This document shows positions 11,930 through 24,231 of a stretch of 64,000 nucleotides of DNA, piece after piece. The stretch lies in NCBI GenBank assembly GCA_003415625.1, contig PYIU01000001.1, positions 2,046,001 through 2,110,000 on the forward strand, written 5' to 3'. The stretch is from Aquanectria penicillioides (lineage: Eukaryota; Ascomycota; Sordariomycetes; Hypocreales; Nectriaceae). Both the position numbers and the translations under genes were made by a program. Position 1 is the first letter of the stretch; each line of letters opens with the position of its first letter. The notes under the pieces are model-generated. The model did no database searches. It saw only the letters and a program-made list of their open reading frames with translations, and was not told where the DNA came from.

Positions 11930-13976
11930 ATGAATTCTGCCAGCAGACTCTTCTACCTGTCTGTCTTTGCCCTCTGGGCTGCTCCTGGATCTTGCATCAG
12001 TTCCACCGAGGACTGTGCGGTACGTCGCCAAACCCCCCCTTCCAACCCGGGCCGTCGGCTCTCACCGTGTCACACCTAGAGGAGCTGTTCAGTCTCTTGC
12101 GTGCAAACCGGCGTTGCACTGGTTTCTCACGGTTCAATCTCAGCTGACAATGGCCCCGTTAGATCTCCCCCAAGTCCATCGTCGAAGATGCCTGCGCCTC
12201 GTATGCCACTCTCGACAAGCTCAACGAACAAGTCAAGCCCGCCGTAGACGACCTTACCCACAACACCGATTTCTTCTCCCACTACCGATTGAACCTCTTT
12301 CATAAGCAATGTCCGTTCTGGAACGACGCAAATGGCATGTGCGGCAACATTGGTTGCGCCGTCGAGACACTCGACAACGAGGAGGACATCCCCGAAGTCT
12401 GGCGCGCCCACGAGCTCAGTAAGCTCGAGGGACCGCGAGCCCAACATCCCGGGAAGAAGGCCCACGAGAACCCTGAGCGACCCCTCCAGGGCAAGCTTGG
12501 CGAGCACGTCGGCGAAAGCTGCGTGTTCGAGTACGACGACGAATGCGACGAGCGGGATTACTGTGTTCCGGAAGACGAGAGCGCCAGCTCCAAGGGAGAC
12601 TATGTGAGCTTGGTTCGCAATCCGGAGCGCTTCACAGGCTACGCCGGCGACGGCGCCAAACAGGTTTGGGAGTCAATCTACCGTGAGAACTGCTTCCAGA
12701 AGAGCTCGTTCCCTCACTCCGCCGACCTCGGAATCTCCCAGTGGCAACCCGGCCCCGCCGCCCAGGACTTCAAGCAGGTCCTCGATGCTGCTGGCCGCCA
12801 GGCACAGCTCGAGCAGCAGCGACTTCAAAACCCTAACACCCCCTTTGTCGCTAACACCGGTTTCGAGGTCGACGACGAGTGTCTCGAGAAGCGTGTGTTC
12901 TACCGTGTCATGTCAGGAATGCACGCTAGCATCAGCGCCCATCTGTGCTGGAACTTCCTCAACCAGACTACTGGCGAGTGGCAGCCAAACCTGGCTTGCT
13001 ACGAGCACCGTCTTCACAAGTTCCCTGATCGCATCAGCAATGTCTACTTCAACTACGCCTTGATGACCCGGGCCGTCGCCAAGCTGGGACCCTACCTCAA
13101 GAACAGCAACGTTTATACCTTCTGCACTGGCGACGACGAGGGCGATGCTCTTACCCGCTCCAAGGCGCTCGGCGTGGCCAAGATCGCGGCTAGCGTCCCC
13201 CAGATCTTCGACGAGAGCCTCATGTTTGTGAACGGGGAGGGTCCGTCGCTGAAGGAGGACTTCCGTATCCGATTCCGCAACGTCAGCAGAGTCATGGACT
13301 GCGTGGGCTGCGACAAGTGCCGCCTCTGGGGCAAACTCCAGACAGCTGGGTATGGCACCGCCCTCAAGGTCCTCTTCGAGACAGACAACAACAGCAAGGA
13401 CATCCCCGCGCTCAAGCGCACGGAACTCGTGGCTCTATTCAACACGTACGCGCGTATCAGCAGCTCTATGCACGCCATTGGCCAGTTCCGTCACCGCATG
13501 GAGGACAGGCTGGCCGCTGAGAAGGAGGCCGAGGAAATGGCGGCCGCCACGGCGGCTCGCCGAAAGGAGATTGAGGATATGGACCCTGACATGCTCGAGT
13601 TCATAATGCTCCAGAACCAGGAACCCCCAAGTGACGCAACCATGGATCGCATTGGGTTTGAGCTCTATCGGTTCAAGCTTGCCTTCAAGGTGGTTCTCAA
13701 GGGCTGGGCTCGTGGCCCCAAAACTCTGTAAGTCTCTATCTGTCTTGTTTTTGTCTTCCACCCCTTCCCTTTGATTTCCCCTGTATCGATTTGCATGTGT
13801 TTCGCATGCAACCTCCCCAATTCAGAACGCATGATTGCTGACAATGCATTTCCCCTTGCAGATGGAACATGTGTAAGTCAGAGCTGATTCGTCTATATCA
13901 ATTCTGGCTCGGACTTCCCATCACCCCCCGTTGGTGGAAGTTCCAGCTTCCCGAGATAAACCGGGACGAGCTCTAA
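11930..13976 (+). CDS. ERO1: ER oxidoreductin 1 (thiol oxidase Ero1)
   Basis: Three exons (11930-12019, 12163-13727, 13862-13976) give 589 residues. Ero1 is the FAD-dependent thiol oxidase of the ER lumen that reoxidises protein disulfide isomerase and passes electrons to oxygen. Seen in the sequence: a hydrophobic N-terminal signal peptide (about residues 1-23); CPFW at residue 80; the shuttle pair C90-GNIG-C95; the FAD-region blocks VWESIYRENC and SAHLCWNF; and the active-site triplet CVGCDKC at 410-416. The first intron is 143 bp, the second 134 bp with donor GTAAGT. A lysine- and glutamate-rich helix lies near residues 475-500. The protein ends exactly in INRDEL, so it carries a KDEL-like retrieval signal. 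Length and motif order match fungal Ero1. Family assignment is firm. Confidence 0.96.
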
Positions 13977-15053
13977 GCTGGGAGCGAAAAAAAAAAAGAC
14001 AGATTTCCACAGACGTGCGGCTCTGCGATGTGATGACAGAGCCCAATGGAATGATACTTTGATTCAAATACACAGCATTGGCATTATTGGAGTTGTTTTT
14101 ATCAAGCAGGACTCTTTTCTTTTTTTTTTGGCATATTGGGCGTTTTAACTTGTTTTGGGGGCCAGAGAAGGAGGGCTCGCTCATACACTTACAATACCAG
14201 GTGTTTGTACAACCATATAGTGAATGCAACACGTGCTTCTTGCAAAGACGTTGGCCCTTTTCTTTCTTTTTCGTTCCATGACAAATGCAACGGTTGCAGA
14301 GAGATGAGGATTATCAGGTCATTTCGAGTCGATCATCCGAGGTGGCGCGCCGTTTAGCATTGAAACGAAGCGTTGTGCAACGTTGACAAGCCCGGGGAAC
14401 GGGGACGGGGGATGGGGACGGGGAAGGGAAGGGTGCCAGCTGTTGCTCTCGGAGGGGGCGGGAAGAAAAGAATGACAGGTCCTTTTGCCATGCCTTCACC
14501 GCAAGCTGTACGCTGTAGGCGGCGGCGTGGTGATGAGTTTACGTCGTCTCGGCCGGTGCAACGCGAGAGCCGGAGAGAGCGCGTGTATGCGCCGCGGACG
14601 CCGTTCTTCCTTCCCCTCCCCCCCCGGCCCCCGTCTTCAAGGTCACCAAGCTAACTAACTAAAGCAAACGAGTGCCGGTTTCGCGCCGAAGGAGGAATGA
14701 ATGGCAGGGAAAGGAATTAAAGGTTCCCCCTGCAGCGGCAGCATCAGCAGGGGAGGGGGGGGGGGGGGGGGAAGCCACAGAGAAAAGCAACGAAAGAAAA
14801 ATAAAATAACGATGTGAGGATGATGCGGACAACGACGAGGGGGGGGCGGCAAGGAAGCAAAGAAAAAAAGATCCATCCATGCTTCACTTTCACCTACGCC
14901 TGCTTGATGGCCCGCTCAGCCCAACCAACCCACCAGTCTGGGTGGCCCCGTCATGCCGGCGAGCTGACCACCCTGTCCGGGCGTCGATCCCTAGACATGC
15001 GAGTTGGCGTGTATATCCGTAAAGTGGTGGTGGTAGTGGTGGTTGGAAGCGAA

Positions 15054-15082
15054 CATCATCATCATCATCATTATCATCATCA
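15054..15082. repeat. (ATC)n microsatellite
   Basis: Tandem ATC units, slightly interrupted, in non-coding sequence. Confidence 0.85.
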
Positions 15083-15881
15083 TGGCACGGCTCGGATACT
15101 TTTTTTTTTCCTTCCTCTTTCTGTATTCATTCTCATGCGCTCGCATATCAAGGGGATGAAGACGGAGAGACCATGGGATGGAAGGGGGAAGGGGGGTGTA
15201 TGTTTACCCGTTTCTTCTTCTTTTATTAGTCTCTCTCTCTTCTGCTCCTTTGCTCTTCTACTCTTTTTCGCGCCCTGCTTTTCCCAACGGCTGCAACCAA
15301 GCGGCGCGGACGGGAGGTCAGAGAACCCTACAGCGACCAGGGGGGGCATGGATAATGGTGCAGAAGTGATAGGCTCAGAAAAGTCCCCCCCCTCCCCTCC
15401 CCTCCCTTCAAGGATGCGAATGGAGGCGGTAAAGAGCAGGAGGAGGATTAGAAGGGGATCAAAGCGTACAGAACGGGTGGTGGTTCCTCTGCTCGAGGCG
15501 CCGATGGCTGGCTGATGCTGGCTGATGCTGGTGCTTGTGCTGCACGCAACGACACCAGAAAGAGCAGGTTAGCAAGGGCAAAGAACCCGACATGGAAGAA
15601 GGCTTGTATATCAAAAAAAGCAAATCTCGAAAATTGTGGCTGAGCGACCAGGGGGGGGTTCCCCTCTTCGGGGGGGGAAGACGTAGCCTAGAAGCTATTG
15701 GTTGTGGGCTGGGGTGTTGATGTGATGCGATGTGATACTATGTGCAGCTGAAGAGAGGTTACGTCGTGACTCTGGAGTTTGAGCGCAGCGGAGGACGAAA
15801 CTGCTGGTAATGAATAATGAAGGGGTGGAACAGCAACGGATGGAGAGAAAGAAACGGGCAGCCGGGGACGGGGAGGGAAGC

Positions 15882-15909
15882 AAAAAAAAAAAAAAAAAAA
15901 GGGGGGGGG
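15882..15909. repeat. poly(A) directly followed by poly(G)
   Basis: About 19 A followed by nine G, all-purine and in non-coding sequence. Confidence 0.85.
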
Positions 15910-16218
15910 AGGGGTGGCTTTGAGACGAACGAATCGTCCTTGTTCACACAATGAGATGAGATGGCATTATGTACAGGCCGAGTATTTGTGAGTTGTCAAC
16001 TCACAAAGCCCAGCCAAACGGCACGGCGTTGCTTTGTCTGCGTCATGGGTCGAATTGATACGAAATCTACCTTACTCTATCGCGCCGTCCGTCTTTTCAG
16101 GGCTTCTCTCAGTGAGCTCCGACTAACCCAGCCCGGCCCAGCCCCGGCTTTGAGGCCCGCTAGCGTCAACTGACGCCTCCATCTGCCTTGCAAGGCCACA
16201 GCGTCCATCGGGCTCTTG

Positions 16219-16219
<1 letters not shown>

Positions 16220-16254
<35 letters not shown>

Positions 16255-16266
16255 CCTCTCTCTCTC
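16220..16266. repeat. (TC)n microsatellite
   Basis: CT dinucleotide run with a short CCCTCC interruption. Confidence 0.85.
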
Positions 16267-16571
16267 TAGGTATCTCGGGATCCCGTATATCTCTCAATCT
16301 CGGTCCTAGGTGTGGGCAGTTTTTCTTGTATCACCACACCCCTGGTCCTAGTTCGCCAAAGGTGCACAAGAAGAAAAAGAAATGACCAAAAAAAAAAAGG
16401 GCAGCGGAAATCATCAACATTAGCCCGGTTCCGTCGGGGGATGGATGCGAGAAAGCAGCAGCACGAGAACAATTCCATGCTGTTTCTGCGGCACGGGGCT
16501 CGCACCCGGCTCCGTGTCGCCGGGAACCCGTGCCCAAAACAGCGTTGTGCATCTCATACATGCGCATCCAC

Positions 16572-16621
16572 CACCACACACACACACACACGCACACTCA
16601 CACACACACACTCACACACAC
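16572..16621. repeat. (CA)n microsatellite
   Basis: CA dinucleotide run with a few single-base interruptions. Confidence 0.85.
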
Positions 16622-18066
16622 AGGCTCCCAAACCCCCAAACTCTTCCCGCCCCGGCCTGGTCGAGCTAAGCTGTTCGTAGTTAGAGAGCTAGTTTATTAA
16701 CTAGTGTAGCTACCGTGAGCTAGCGGCTAGCCTGCGAGCTGTGCCCTCAAACCATGATGCTGTTCCGTGTGTGTGTTGCTCGTGTCGGTACTCACTACTT
16801 CAACTAGGTAAACATGAACCTCCTCACCACCACCACCACCCCTCCCCTTGGCGAAATGAATCATTTTTTTTAAAGATGCCGCCGCTGGTGCTGCTGCATG
16901 CATGTCGCAGGTGTGTAACTCCCAACGGCCATCACGGGTGAACCGCGACACCACACCGGCCCCGTAGAAACCTAGACAGGGGTTCGTCACCCGGGCCTTC
17001 GGACATCGCCTTTGCTTCATCTGGTCGAGAGGGGAAATGATACCAAGAAAAGAGACCAAAGGAACAACGAATTACGGAGGGGGTGGGAGGGGGGCCGGAA
17101 GGGGTGAGAACGTAAGGTAAGGTACGGAGTACAGTAAGATAATGTAAGGCAAGGGGAGGGGGAATCGAATCGGGAAAACGAGAAGTAGTCTTGTGAGAGC
17201 CAAGATGTTTGGTCATATCGGGCGTACCAATGGGTATCACCGACGTATCGCATGTCTGTTCTCTTCGTTGCGCGTCCACGGTCGGCCTTTTGTTCCTTCT
17301 GCAGAACTTTTTGCTTTCTTGGCTGCTTGCGAAGGTTGTTCCGTTCCTTTTCTGTCCCCAATTTCTCAGAGGCGTGGCCTCAGCAAGTTTGGGGGCTCTG
17401 CACAATCCATGTCTATACATGTATGTGACGGATGGATATACGTACGTATGCGCGCCCGAACGGGGAGGTGGGAGGGAAAAAAGGTCTTGTTGGTTGCGAC
17501 GGCGCAGAAGAGCGGCGTCGCAGAAAACTGCCCGTGTGGGTGTGTGTGTGCGCATGCGTATGCGTTTGTGTGTGTGTGGATGTTGTCGGGATGGATGCAC
17601 GCGAGATGGTTTGATCAAAGAGCCCACGGGTGAGGCTTTGGGGGCGACGTCGATTGACGACAGACGAACATATGCCAGGTGCACAACTCGACAACGGCAT
17701 TCCTTCGCCCGTCCCATGTACGCCGTTGGATTGACTTTGGGGGAAATGCACCCAGGTGAATCCTGCGTTTTTCAGCTGAGCAACACCTCAGCCTGATTTT
17801 GTCGGACCAATTCGCAGGCCCGCAAGCCCGCCGATTCCCTACCGTCTTTGCGTCAGTTCCGCATTATCGACGACGTGAGCTTAGATTGCCAATTCATGTC
17901 TTGGATCTCTGCCATCCGCCATTCCCGTCCGCACTCGCAGATCCCGTGGAGACGTTTCACCCCATGCCCATCCCATCGCTCGGGTTTCTTCTCCTTGACC
18001 CGGCGGTCTGGGTTGGCTCCCCTGGGGCGGGCCAACTCCCGTCATCATTCAGCCCAGCATGGTGGA

Positions 18067-18087
18067 CCCCCCCCCCCCCCCCCCCCG
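18067..18087. repeat. poly(C) tract
   Basis: About 20 C in a row in non-coding sequence. Confidence 0.85.
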
Positions 18088-18452
18088 AGACTAGAACCAA
18101 GGAACCAGGGCCAGAAGAGACAACCCAGCACACCGGTTCCCCATCTCCATCTCCACACACACTCCCCCCGGACGCCAGCCCAAGCCCGCCAGCCCGTAGC
18201 ATCATGTCCTATCCGCAGGCATCGGTCCTAGCCCGCGTTCCAGGACGACGGGCTCACGACGATGAGGTGACAGTGTCCAGGCGGCTGGGTCCTTGGCGGA
18301 GGGGGGTCTCCTGTATGGATGGTAGGGACATGGGCCTTTGAGCGCCTTCTTGTCTCGTTTCTTCTGCCACTTGGAAAACAAGGAACAAGGCACCATGAGG
18401 GCACGTTTCCGGACCATGGCCTTGAGGGCTAGCCTGCCGGGGAAGGTTGGTG

Positions 18453-18453
<1 letters not shown>

Positions 18454-18490
<37 letters not shown>
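18454..18490. repeat. (TG)n microsatellite
   Basis: TG dinucleotide run of about 18 units, some 280 bp upstream of the gene at 18771. Confidence 0.85.
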
Positions 18491-18495
<5 letters not shown>

Positions 18496-18770
18496 GTGAT
18501 GGACCAGACGGTCGGGCCCGGCTGAGGGAAGTTTGATCCTCTGATTTCTTTATATAGAAAGCCTGGTTCCTCTCCCTCGGGTTTGGGGGCTATCCGGGCC
18601 AAGTCTTTTGAGAGACCACATTGTGTGTTTTGTGACGACTCCTGTCTTGTTGATCAGTTATATTCCCAGACACCCATTCTTCCCAAAAAGCAACAACGCC
18701 TCTCGTACTTCCAGTCCATTCCTTCCTCCCACCATCTCACCCTCTCTTACCTCGCCACACACCCATCAAC

Positions 18771-19710
18771 ATGGATGGACTTCTCAAGGGCATTGATTCT
18801 TCCCTCCCATCCCCGGCTCACGCCAGCAGCTCCAGGGAACCTGGCAGGCGTGATAGCAGCATTAGCCTAGACGACCCAAGCATATTCCCTGATGCCCAGT
18901 ATGTCAGCCCAAGGGATCCTTCTCCCTATTAGTTGAACTATGGTCAGCAATCCGAACTAACTCATCAACTCCAGCATCGCCAACCTCGATCGACCGTACC
19001 AAAGATGCAATGATAATATCATCCACAAACCGTTTGACCCTGCCAAGTCTGCTCTTCTTCTGTTGGATCCTCAAGAACTTCGTTATACAGATGCTCCCCG
19101 AGGTATAAGTCCTGAGCGCGGGTGTCCCGAGATTTCCTCTGATCCAAGTACACCTTCGACAATTTCCGTGACAGATCCCATGGGCAGGTTTCTGCTGGAT
19201 AAGGATAGCCATGAGACTCGGATGATGATCAATGAGTTGCCCGTCAAGATCACTGCCCAGGGCGAACATTCATCTACTCGGGAGGAGGTTTCTTCTGGGT
19301 CGACCCCAGAGGATTCGACCTGGCAGGTAGTAGATGAGGTTTCTGATCTATTATCCCTTCCTGACTCGTTGCCTGAGAGCGGCACCAAAACCCCTGTTGT
19401 CGATCTGCCAACCCGGTTACAACAACTTACAACTCCTCGAAAAATGGCTGAAGATATTTGTGCCATCCCCAAACATATCGCCGTCGACAGTCGCACGTCA
19501 TCCAGCAACAGTCCAGACTCAGGCATATCCGACCTAAGTGTATCAAGCAGACCGCGGCCCCCCAAGCAGCACCGTGGCCAAACCGTATCAACAGTGGATG
19601 AGAAGCCTGATGCTGTAAGGATGCCAGTCTTAAGGTACGTCGTCGCTCCAGATCGTACCTTGACTCCATATAATAACAGCGATTCAGGGCGCAGGACAGG
19701 ACAGCAATGA
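18771..19710 (+). CDS. unrecognised serine/proline-rich protein
   Basis: Two exons, 18771-18898 and 18975-19710, give 287 residues. The start is ATG in good context (CAACATGG); the intron has donor GTATGT, a CTAAC branch site and acceptor CAG. I do not recognise the family. The protein is hydrophilic, rich in Ser, Pro, Asp and Thr, without a signal peptide or membrane segment. The only ordered-looking block is ANLDRPYQRCNDNIIHKPFD followed by the leucine stretch SALLLLDPQELRY. Several SP and TP sites suggest a phosphorylated, largely disordered intracellular protein. A possible additional in-frame intron of 45 bp (19635-19679, donor GTACGT) would remove 15 residues near the C-terminus without changing the end. 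It is flanked by a repeat-rich spacer on the left and converges on the DUF202 gene on the right. Confidence 0.65.
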
Positions 19711-20319
19711 TATCCGGGTTGACATTCAAGTGCCAAAGAAGGAGGGTACGGGATGCTAAGGACAAAGGCGATGCCTAAAGCGTATTTTTTATAGGATGGT
19801 TTTCTTATCGAACTTGTGTTAATATTTTGAGCATTATCATGTAGGATATCCCATACAAGGTGCTTGCTGCATCTATATAGAATTTAATGTTTCCTGTCTT
19901 GTCTTTGAAGATGCAATCAATGGCATTTTACATATCTTCGAGATGGGTTTGCCAGGCATATTGTCGGCGTGTCGCTGCTCAGTCCAGTCTCTATCGTTTC
20001 AATTGCCCACTGTCATTTCAGTGACATGGCTTCAGGTCAGGTCATTCATGTGCAAAATCTGTCTGTCCCGAAGGCCCCTGTGCAATTTGAGCCTCGAAAT
20101 GGGGTTAGGTTAGCCTCAAGGGTATTGAGTCAGTTTTCGTAGGAGATAGTGGTTCAGATAGCTCCGTTCAATCTGGAATCACCCCTTTCATCAAACAATT
20201 TCCACCAATGCTCGAGAGGGGTTTGTCCAATTTGGTATAGCGTAACCAAATAATGTAGTTCCGAACGCATTGTGTTGGGTACCCTGAGATTACCCCCGTC
20301 TAGTTGCCCATGAATGTGT
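19711..20319. other. convergent intergenic region
   Basis: Shared 3' flank of the converging genes ending at 19710 and 20320. AT-rich, nothing coding seen. Confidence 0.5.
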
Positions 20320-21651
20320 TCAAGTCGAATCAGAGTTAGAACCCTCGACTTTGACAATGTCGATGGCCACCAGGAATCCGAAAAATACAGTAATAAGCTA
20401 GAATGTCAGAATGGTATCCATTTGAGGCAAAGATTAAACACACTAGTAATGTTGCGACTCCGATAAGGTGTATCTCGAAGCCACCAGTCAAGGCGTTACC
20501 ACCCATCATGCGATCCTGATGCCTCCAGGCTCGGATAGCCCCGAGTAATAGGGTTCCGATGGAAAAGAAGAAACAGGTCATCGAAAGCGGCTTTCCGACC
20601 ATGGTGTATCCAAAACCTGAATCACTATGTGTGATGTTGAAAAGTTGCGCAATCATCGTTCCGAGGACCGACATCATCATTGAAGTCCTCAGGTAACCGA
20701 GGAAGGTACGTTCAAGGGCTAATTTTAAGTTTGGTCAGCGAGATTTCCTTTTCCGATCAATCGTGGTTTGGTGTATCGAATGAAGAGAGGTAATGAAACG
20801 ATGGCAGAGCCCGGGCAATCGCAGCAATCAAGGATGGGCAATTGTGTCAACGTAGTATGCCGAGGAATAGAGTGCCACATGTGTTCGGGTAACCAAGGTG
20901 TTCCAGCACATAGGTTGTCAGATGCAAAACGGGAAATTTGACCCTGGCCTATATGGGGGGTATATAAAACGAATATGGGCATCTCAAGGCGCGCAGACGG
21001 AGAAATCGCATCCCACATCACAGCCATGATTGTAAAGGGAAGCTTCAAGCTCGGAGGCACAGGATGCGAAAGCTGTATTGAGCTGGCACATGTAAATCTG
21101 CCGAGACACGGGCAGGCGGCCGATCCCATGATGCATTCCGAAACACAATAAGAAAATGACACAAAGCATTCTGCGCTCAACCCGATGGCGCATGCCACCT
21201 AATATGGACATGATTGCATTCATGACACAGAGAGACCGCCGAAGTGACAGGGGGCGGTCTGGAATATGACAGTAGCGAAAAATGGGGGTCACATGCACGT
21301 ACCTAGATGATCACGGGCGAATCGAATATCGACCTCGCAACTAACATGAGATCTCCAAGTGTGGGAAAGGCGTGAGACTGGGTGTTTGTGCCAAGGTGGC
21401 GGCGGCGACTCGGATACGTCGCCGGGTTCAAAGTCCGGCGGCACGGCGGTCCCTGCTCCACGTGGCTCCGAAGAGCCCTGGCCAGGGTCCTGACCGTGGT
21501 CCTGGTCCTGGTCATGGTCTTGGTGCTGAGACGATGAACCACTGCTCCAGCTACTCGATGAACGGTAATTGTCTGCTCGACTGTGAAGTTGAGAGTTGAG
21601 CTCATCCAGGGAGATTGCCGAATTGGAACGATGCCGCACCGGTGAATGCAT
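20320..21651 (-). CDS. DUF202 membrane protein
   Basis: Three exons on the minus strand (21651-21303, 20718-20444, 20397-20320) give 233 residues. The family signature RDHLALERTFLGYLRTS is rebuilt exactly across the first intron. It is followed by three membrane segments: around SMMMSVLGTMIAQLF, around KPLSMTCFFFSIGTLLLGAI, and a third, LIGVATLLLITVFFGFLVAI, that is continuous only if the 46 bp intron 20398-20443 (GTGTGT..CTGAC..TAG) is removed. DUF202 is also the transmembrane module of Vtc1 in the vacuolar polyphosphate polymerase complex and of bacterial YidH; stand-alone fungal members are uncharacterised. The first about 100 residues are Ser/Gln/Asp-rich and probably disordered and cytosolic. 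The first intron is 584 bp, very long for this genome. The start is taken at MHSPVRHRSNSAISL; an in-frame ATG at 21726 is the alternative. Confidence 0.82.
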
Positions 21652-24231
21652 GTCACGACGCCCACCGCGGCGAGCCTGGGCCACTCGGAATTGAAGTATT
21701 ATCCAGCCGCGCTCTGATTGAACCAAGGCCGGAGCTAGGTACTGGGGCGAAGCCGAAGGTCAGCAACAATGAGGACGACAGTGAGGATGCGGAGAGTCGG
21801 AAAATAGGATCTGGGGCATGCAGTTGCGATGAGCTGAGATCAAATTTTAGCCTCTTCTTGCCTCGGGAAAAGGTGGTGCAAGGGAGAGAATAATTGGCAA
21901 CCGGAAAAAGGGCAAGGTCGCAAAGGGAGATTTGAGTCGAAGCTTGATCTTTGACCAAGGACGGGCCCCGGATGTCGGTGGGTAACGGCGTGCCACTAGA
22001 TCAATCCACCAGATTCGCGACATCATGAACCAGCGGCCATTGACTACCTTGAGCGAAGGAGATGACCGCCATGATGAAGGGAAGAGTGGTTTTTGACCTA
22101 TTCTTTTTTTTTCTTTGATTTTCCGAGTGTGAATAGTGACCATTTTACCAAAGCTTATACAAGCCTTAGAATTGAGGCAATGGTGATGAATCTTATTTTG
22201 AAGAAGGTCTCAGATGAGGGCGTGCCTTCCGTAACCCAGATCCACCAGCCTACCCTGAACCACCTTTACTGAGAAAATGGGCAGCCGCATCCATTTCAAT
22301 TCTACTTCTTCCATCAACAGGATTGCTGATTTCCTTTCTCTAAAAGTTTCCCCTGTGATGTTGGCTATATCCCCGCATTTTTGCCCCCCCCCCCTTCTTA
22401 CCTAGATCGTCGTCATCGTGCCTGTTCTGTTCTTTGAACTGTTCCACTCGACCACGTTTCAAACTGACGTGGGGTTCCGGAGGCGACAAAGTTGGCACTG
22501 CACGTTCGGAATCAGACTCCCCTTTCGTTGCAATTTTGCTGGCAGTTCAATCCAAGACAGGCTTCGGGGTTTGGTGCCGCCAACCACAGCTTTTACGGCG
22601 TCGATGTGAGTAACAAATTTCCGTCCGCTAAAGTCAAAAGATGCCGAAGCGAGAAATTTGCTCCGGCTGCCGATATCTTCTCCAACTGGGCGGGGCCGAT
22701 GCGATTTATGCTGGTTGGGTCCAACGCCGTTTGCCTGGAGATAACGGTTGGCGGCTCTCGCTCGTCCCGGTTGCGCCGCCGAGCCCAAGGGAACCCGGCC
22801 CGAAGGACCGCACACCTTCTTTTGCGGCTGCAGCTCTACGAATCCATCGAATGGTTTCGACGAGGCTTGCCCGGGACATCCATGGAAACCCGCCTATCAC
22901 TTGGTAGCCCAGCAGGGTGGCAAGCCATTGTTGACGCATCAATGTCAGACTCACAATCGCAAGTTGCATTGCTCCCTGGTACTCGGGTCAGCAATTCAGT
23001 GTAGAACATGCAGTGATTATGGTATTTTGACCCGCGTTCAAGGATTCCTTCTAAGACTCTGCGTCCTTGTTTATGCCTTGTTCCCAGACCACCGGTGTCG
23101 CCAGTAACCCTCTAGTGCGCACAACGACCCTAAGGGTCGCATCCAGTTCAACGTCTCCGCGCCAACACCCTTGAGTGGCACCCAAAATAGGAATTCTCAT
23201 GCTTTAGAACGTCGCAAGATCTCTGCTTGACTGCCAGGGTAGCAGTGCAACGTGGCAAACAGTTGGACAACATGATCGGTCGTGACTTGAGGCTGCGCAT
23301 CCGCCACCTCCGACCGAATGCCAAATTCAGCAGCGATGTGAGCGGCGTGAAGAGGACTGTTACCAATCCTCTCCATGTCCTGTTGCCTTGTCCATCAGCA
23401 ATCGCCCACCAGCGCTCTCCTCCGTCAGATGATGTTGAGTGGTACGGGTACGACCGTTTAGGGGAGCCTACCGCTCAAACGGTCCGTTCATACCGATGTC
23501 GTTATAACGTCAAACCGCGCTAGTTCATCAATCAGCTGCAGAAGCTGCATTCCTCCCACATCCCAGCTGAGCACTCAACAAGCCCCTGTCCTCTCCACTA
23601 TTCTCCGCGTCTCCTGCCCGGCGGCATTCCGGGCGTCCTTGATTTTCGCTTCCCTCCCAACCGTTGTTGTTGCTTTTTCCTCTTCAAGTTGCATTAGCTC
23701 TGCTCCGAGGCCCTCCTTGGTCCCATGCGGCAGGCTCGGGACCTGCCTCCCACCCCGGCTTTGCCAGGTGTGGGAACTCTCCAAACTATCCCTGAAGTCT
23801 CCCTTTCCTAGGCCAAGATTCCTGGGTCGATGCACGAGTTTGTTTGCGTTCGGGCAAATAACGGATGGCATGCTCAAGCCCAAATGACTCGGCGCCCACG
23901 ACTCTGGTTGCCCGTATAAGTCAGTCCCCACCTGTGCCCTTGCGGTGCCCATATTTCCCGACCTACCTCCTCTACCAAAGCACTTACATCCACACATGTT
24001 CCGTTTGGTAGAATACAAGGAATTCTTCCCTTCTAGGCCAAGTCTGGTGTGCCCTTGATACTTTATCCCGTGATCTTCCGTTGAGTTCATTTCCCCACAG
24101 ACCTTGGGAACAGGTAGGCTCAATAGTAGTGAGGAACCGTCTCACACAGCGAGCCTCACCATCTGAAACTGACAGCAGCCGACTGCCTGTTCAGAGGCTA
24201 GGTGACTCCGCAGAGTTTCTTAGGATTCAAG
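21652..24231. other. divergent intergenic region (2.6 kb)
   Basis: Between the DUF202 gene (minus) and the beta-glucosidase gene (plus), so it should contain both promoters. There is a C-run near 22385-22395. The medium-length frames at 22492-23004 and 23575-24123 (minus) show no domain pattern and I do not treat them as genes. Confidence 0.5.

Larger units (their letters stand above)
13977..18770. other. long repeat-rich intergenic region (4.8 kb)
   Basis: I see no gene. The region is unusually dense in simple repeats: poly(G) at 14753-14772, (ATC)n at 15054-15082, an A-run followed by a G-run at 15882-15909, (TC)n at 16220-16266, (CA)n at 16572-16621, poly(C) at 18067-18087 and (TG)n at 18454-18490. 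Long open frames here (for example minus 16932-17717) encode low-complexity His/Arg/Thr/Pro stretches with no family pattern. The last few hundred bases are probably the leader of the 18771 gene. Confidence 0.5.

Noticed and set aside
16932..17717. 261-residue minus-strand frame
   Set aside because: His/Arg/Thr/Pro-rich text that follows simple repeats; no splice structure or family motif.
20725..21198. 157-residue minus-strand frame inside the DUF202 intron
   Set aside because: No membrane or DUF202 pattern, and the signature joins correctly when the whole stretch is spliced out.
23575..24123. 182-residue minus-strand frame upstream of the beta-glucosidase gene
   Set aside because: No recognisable domain and no clear promoter or splice context; probably chance in promoter sequence.
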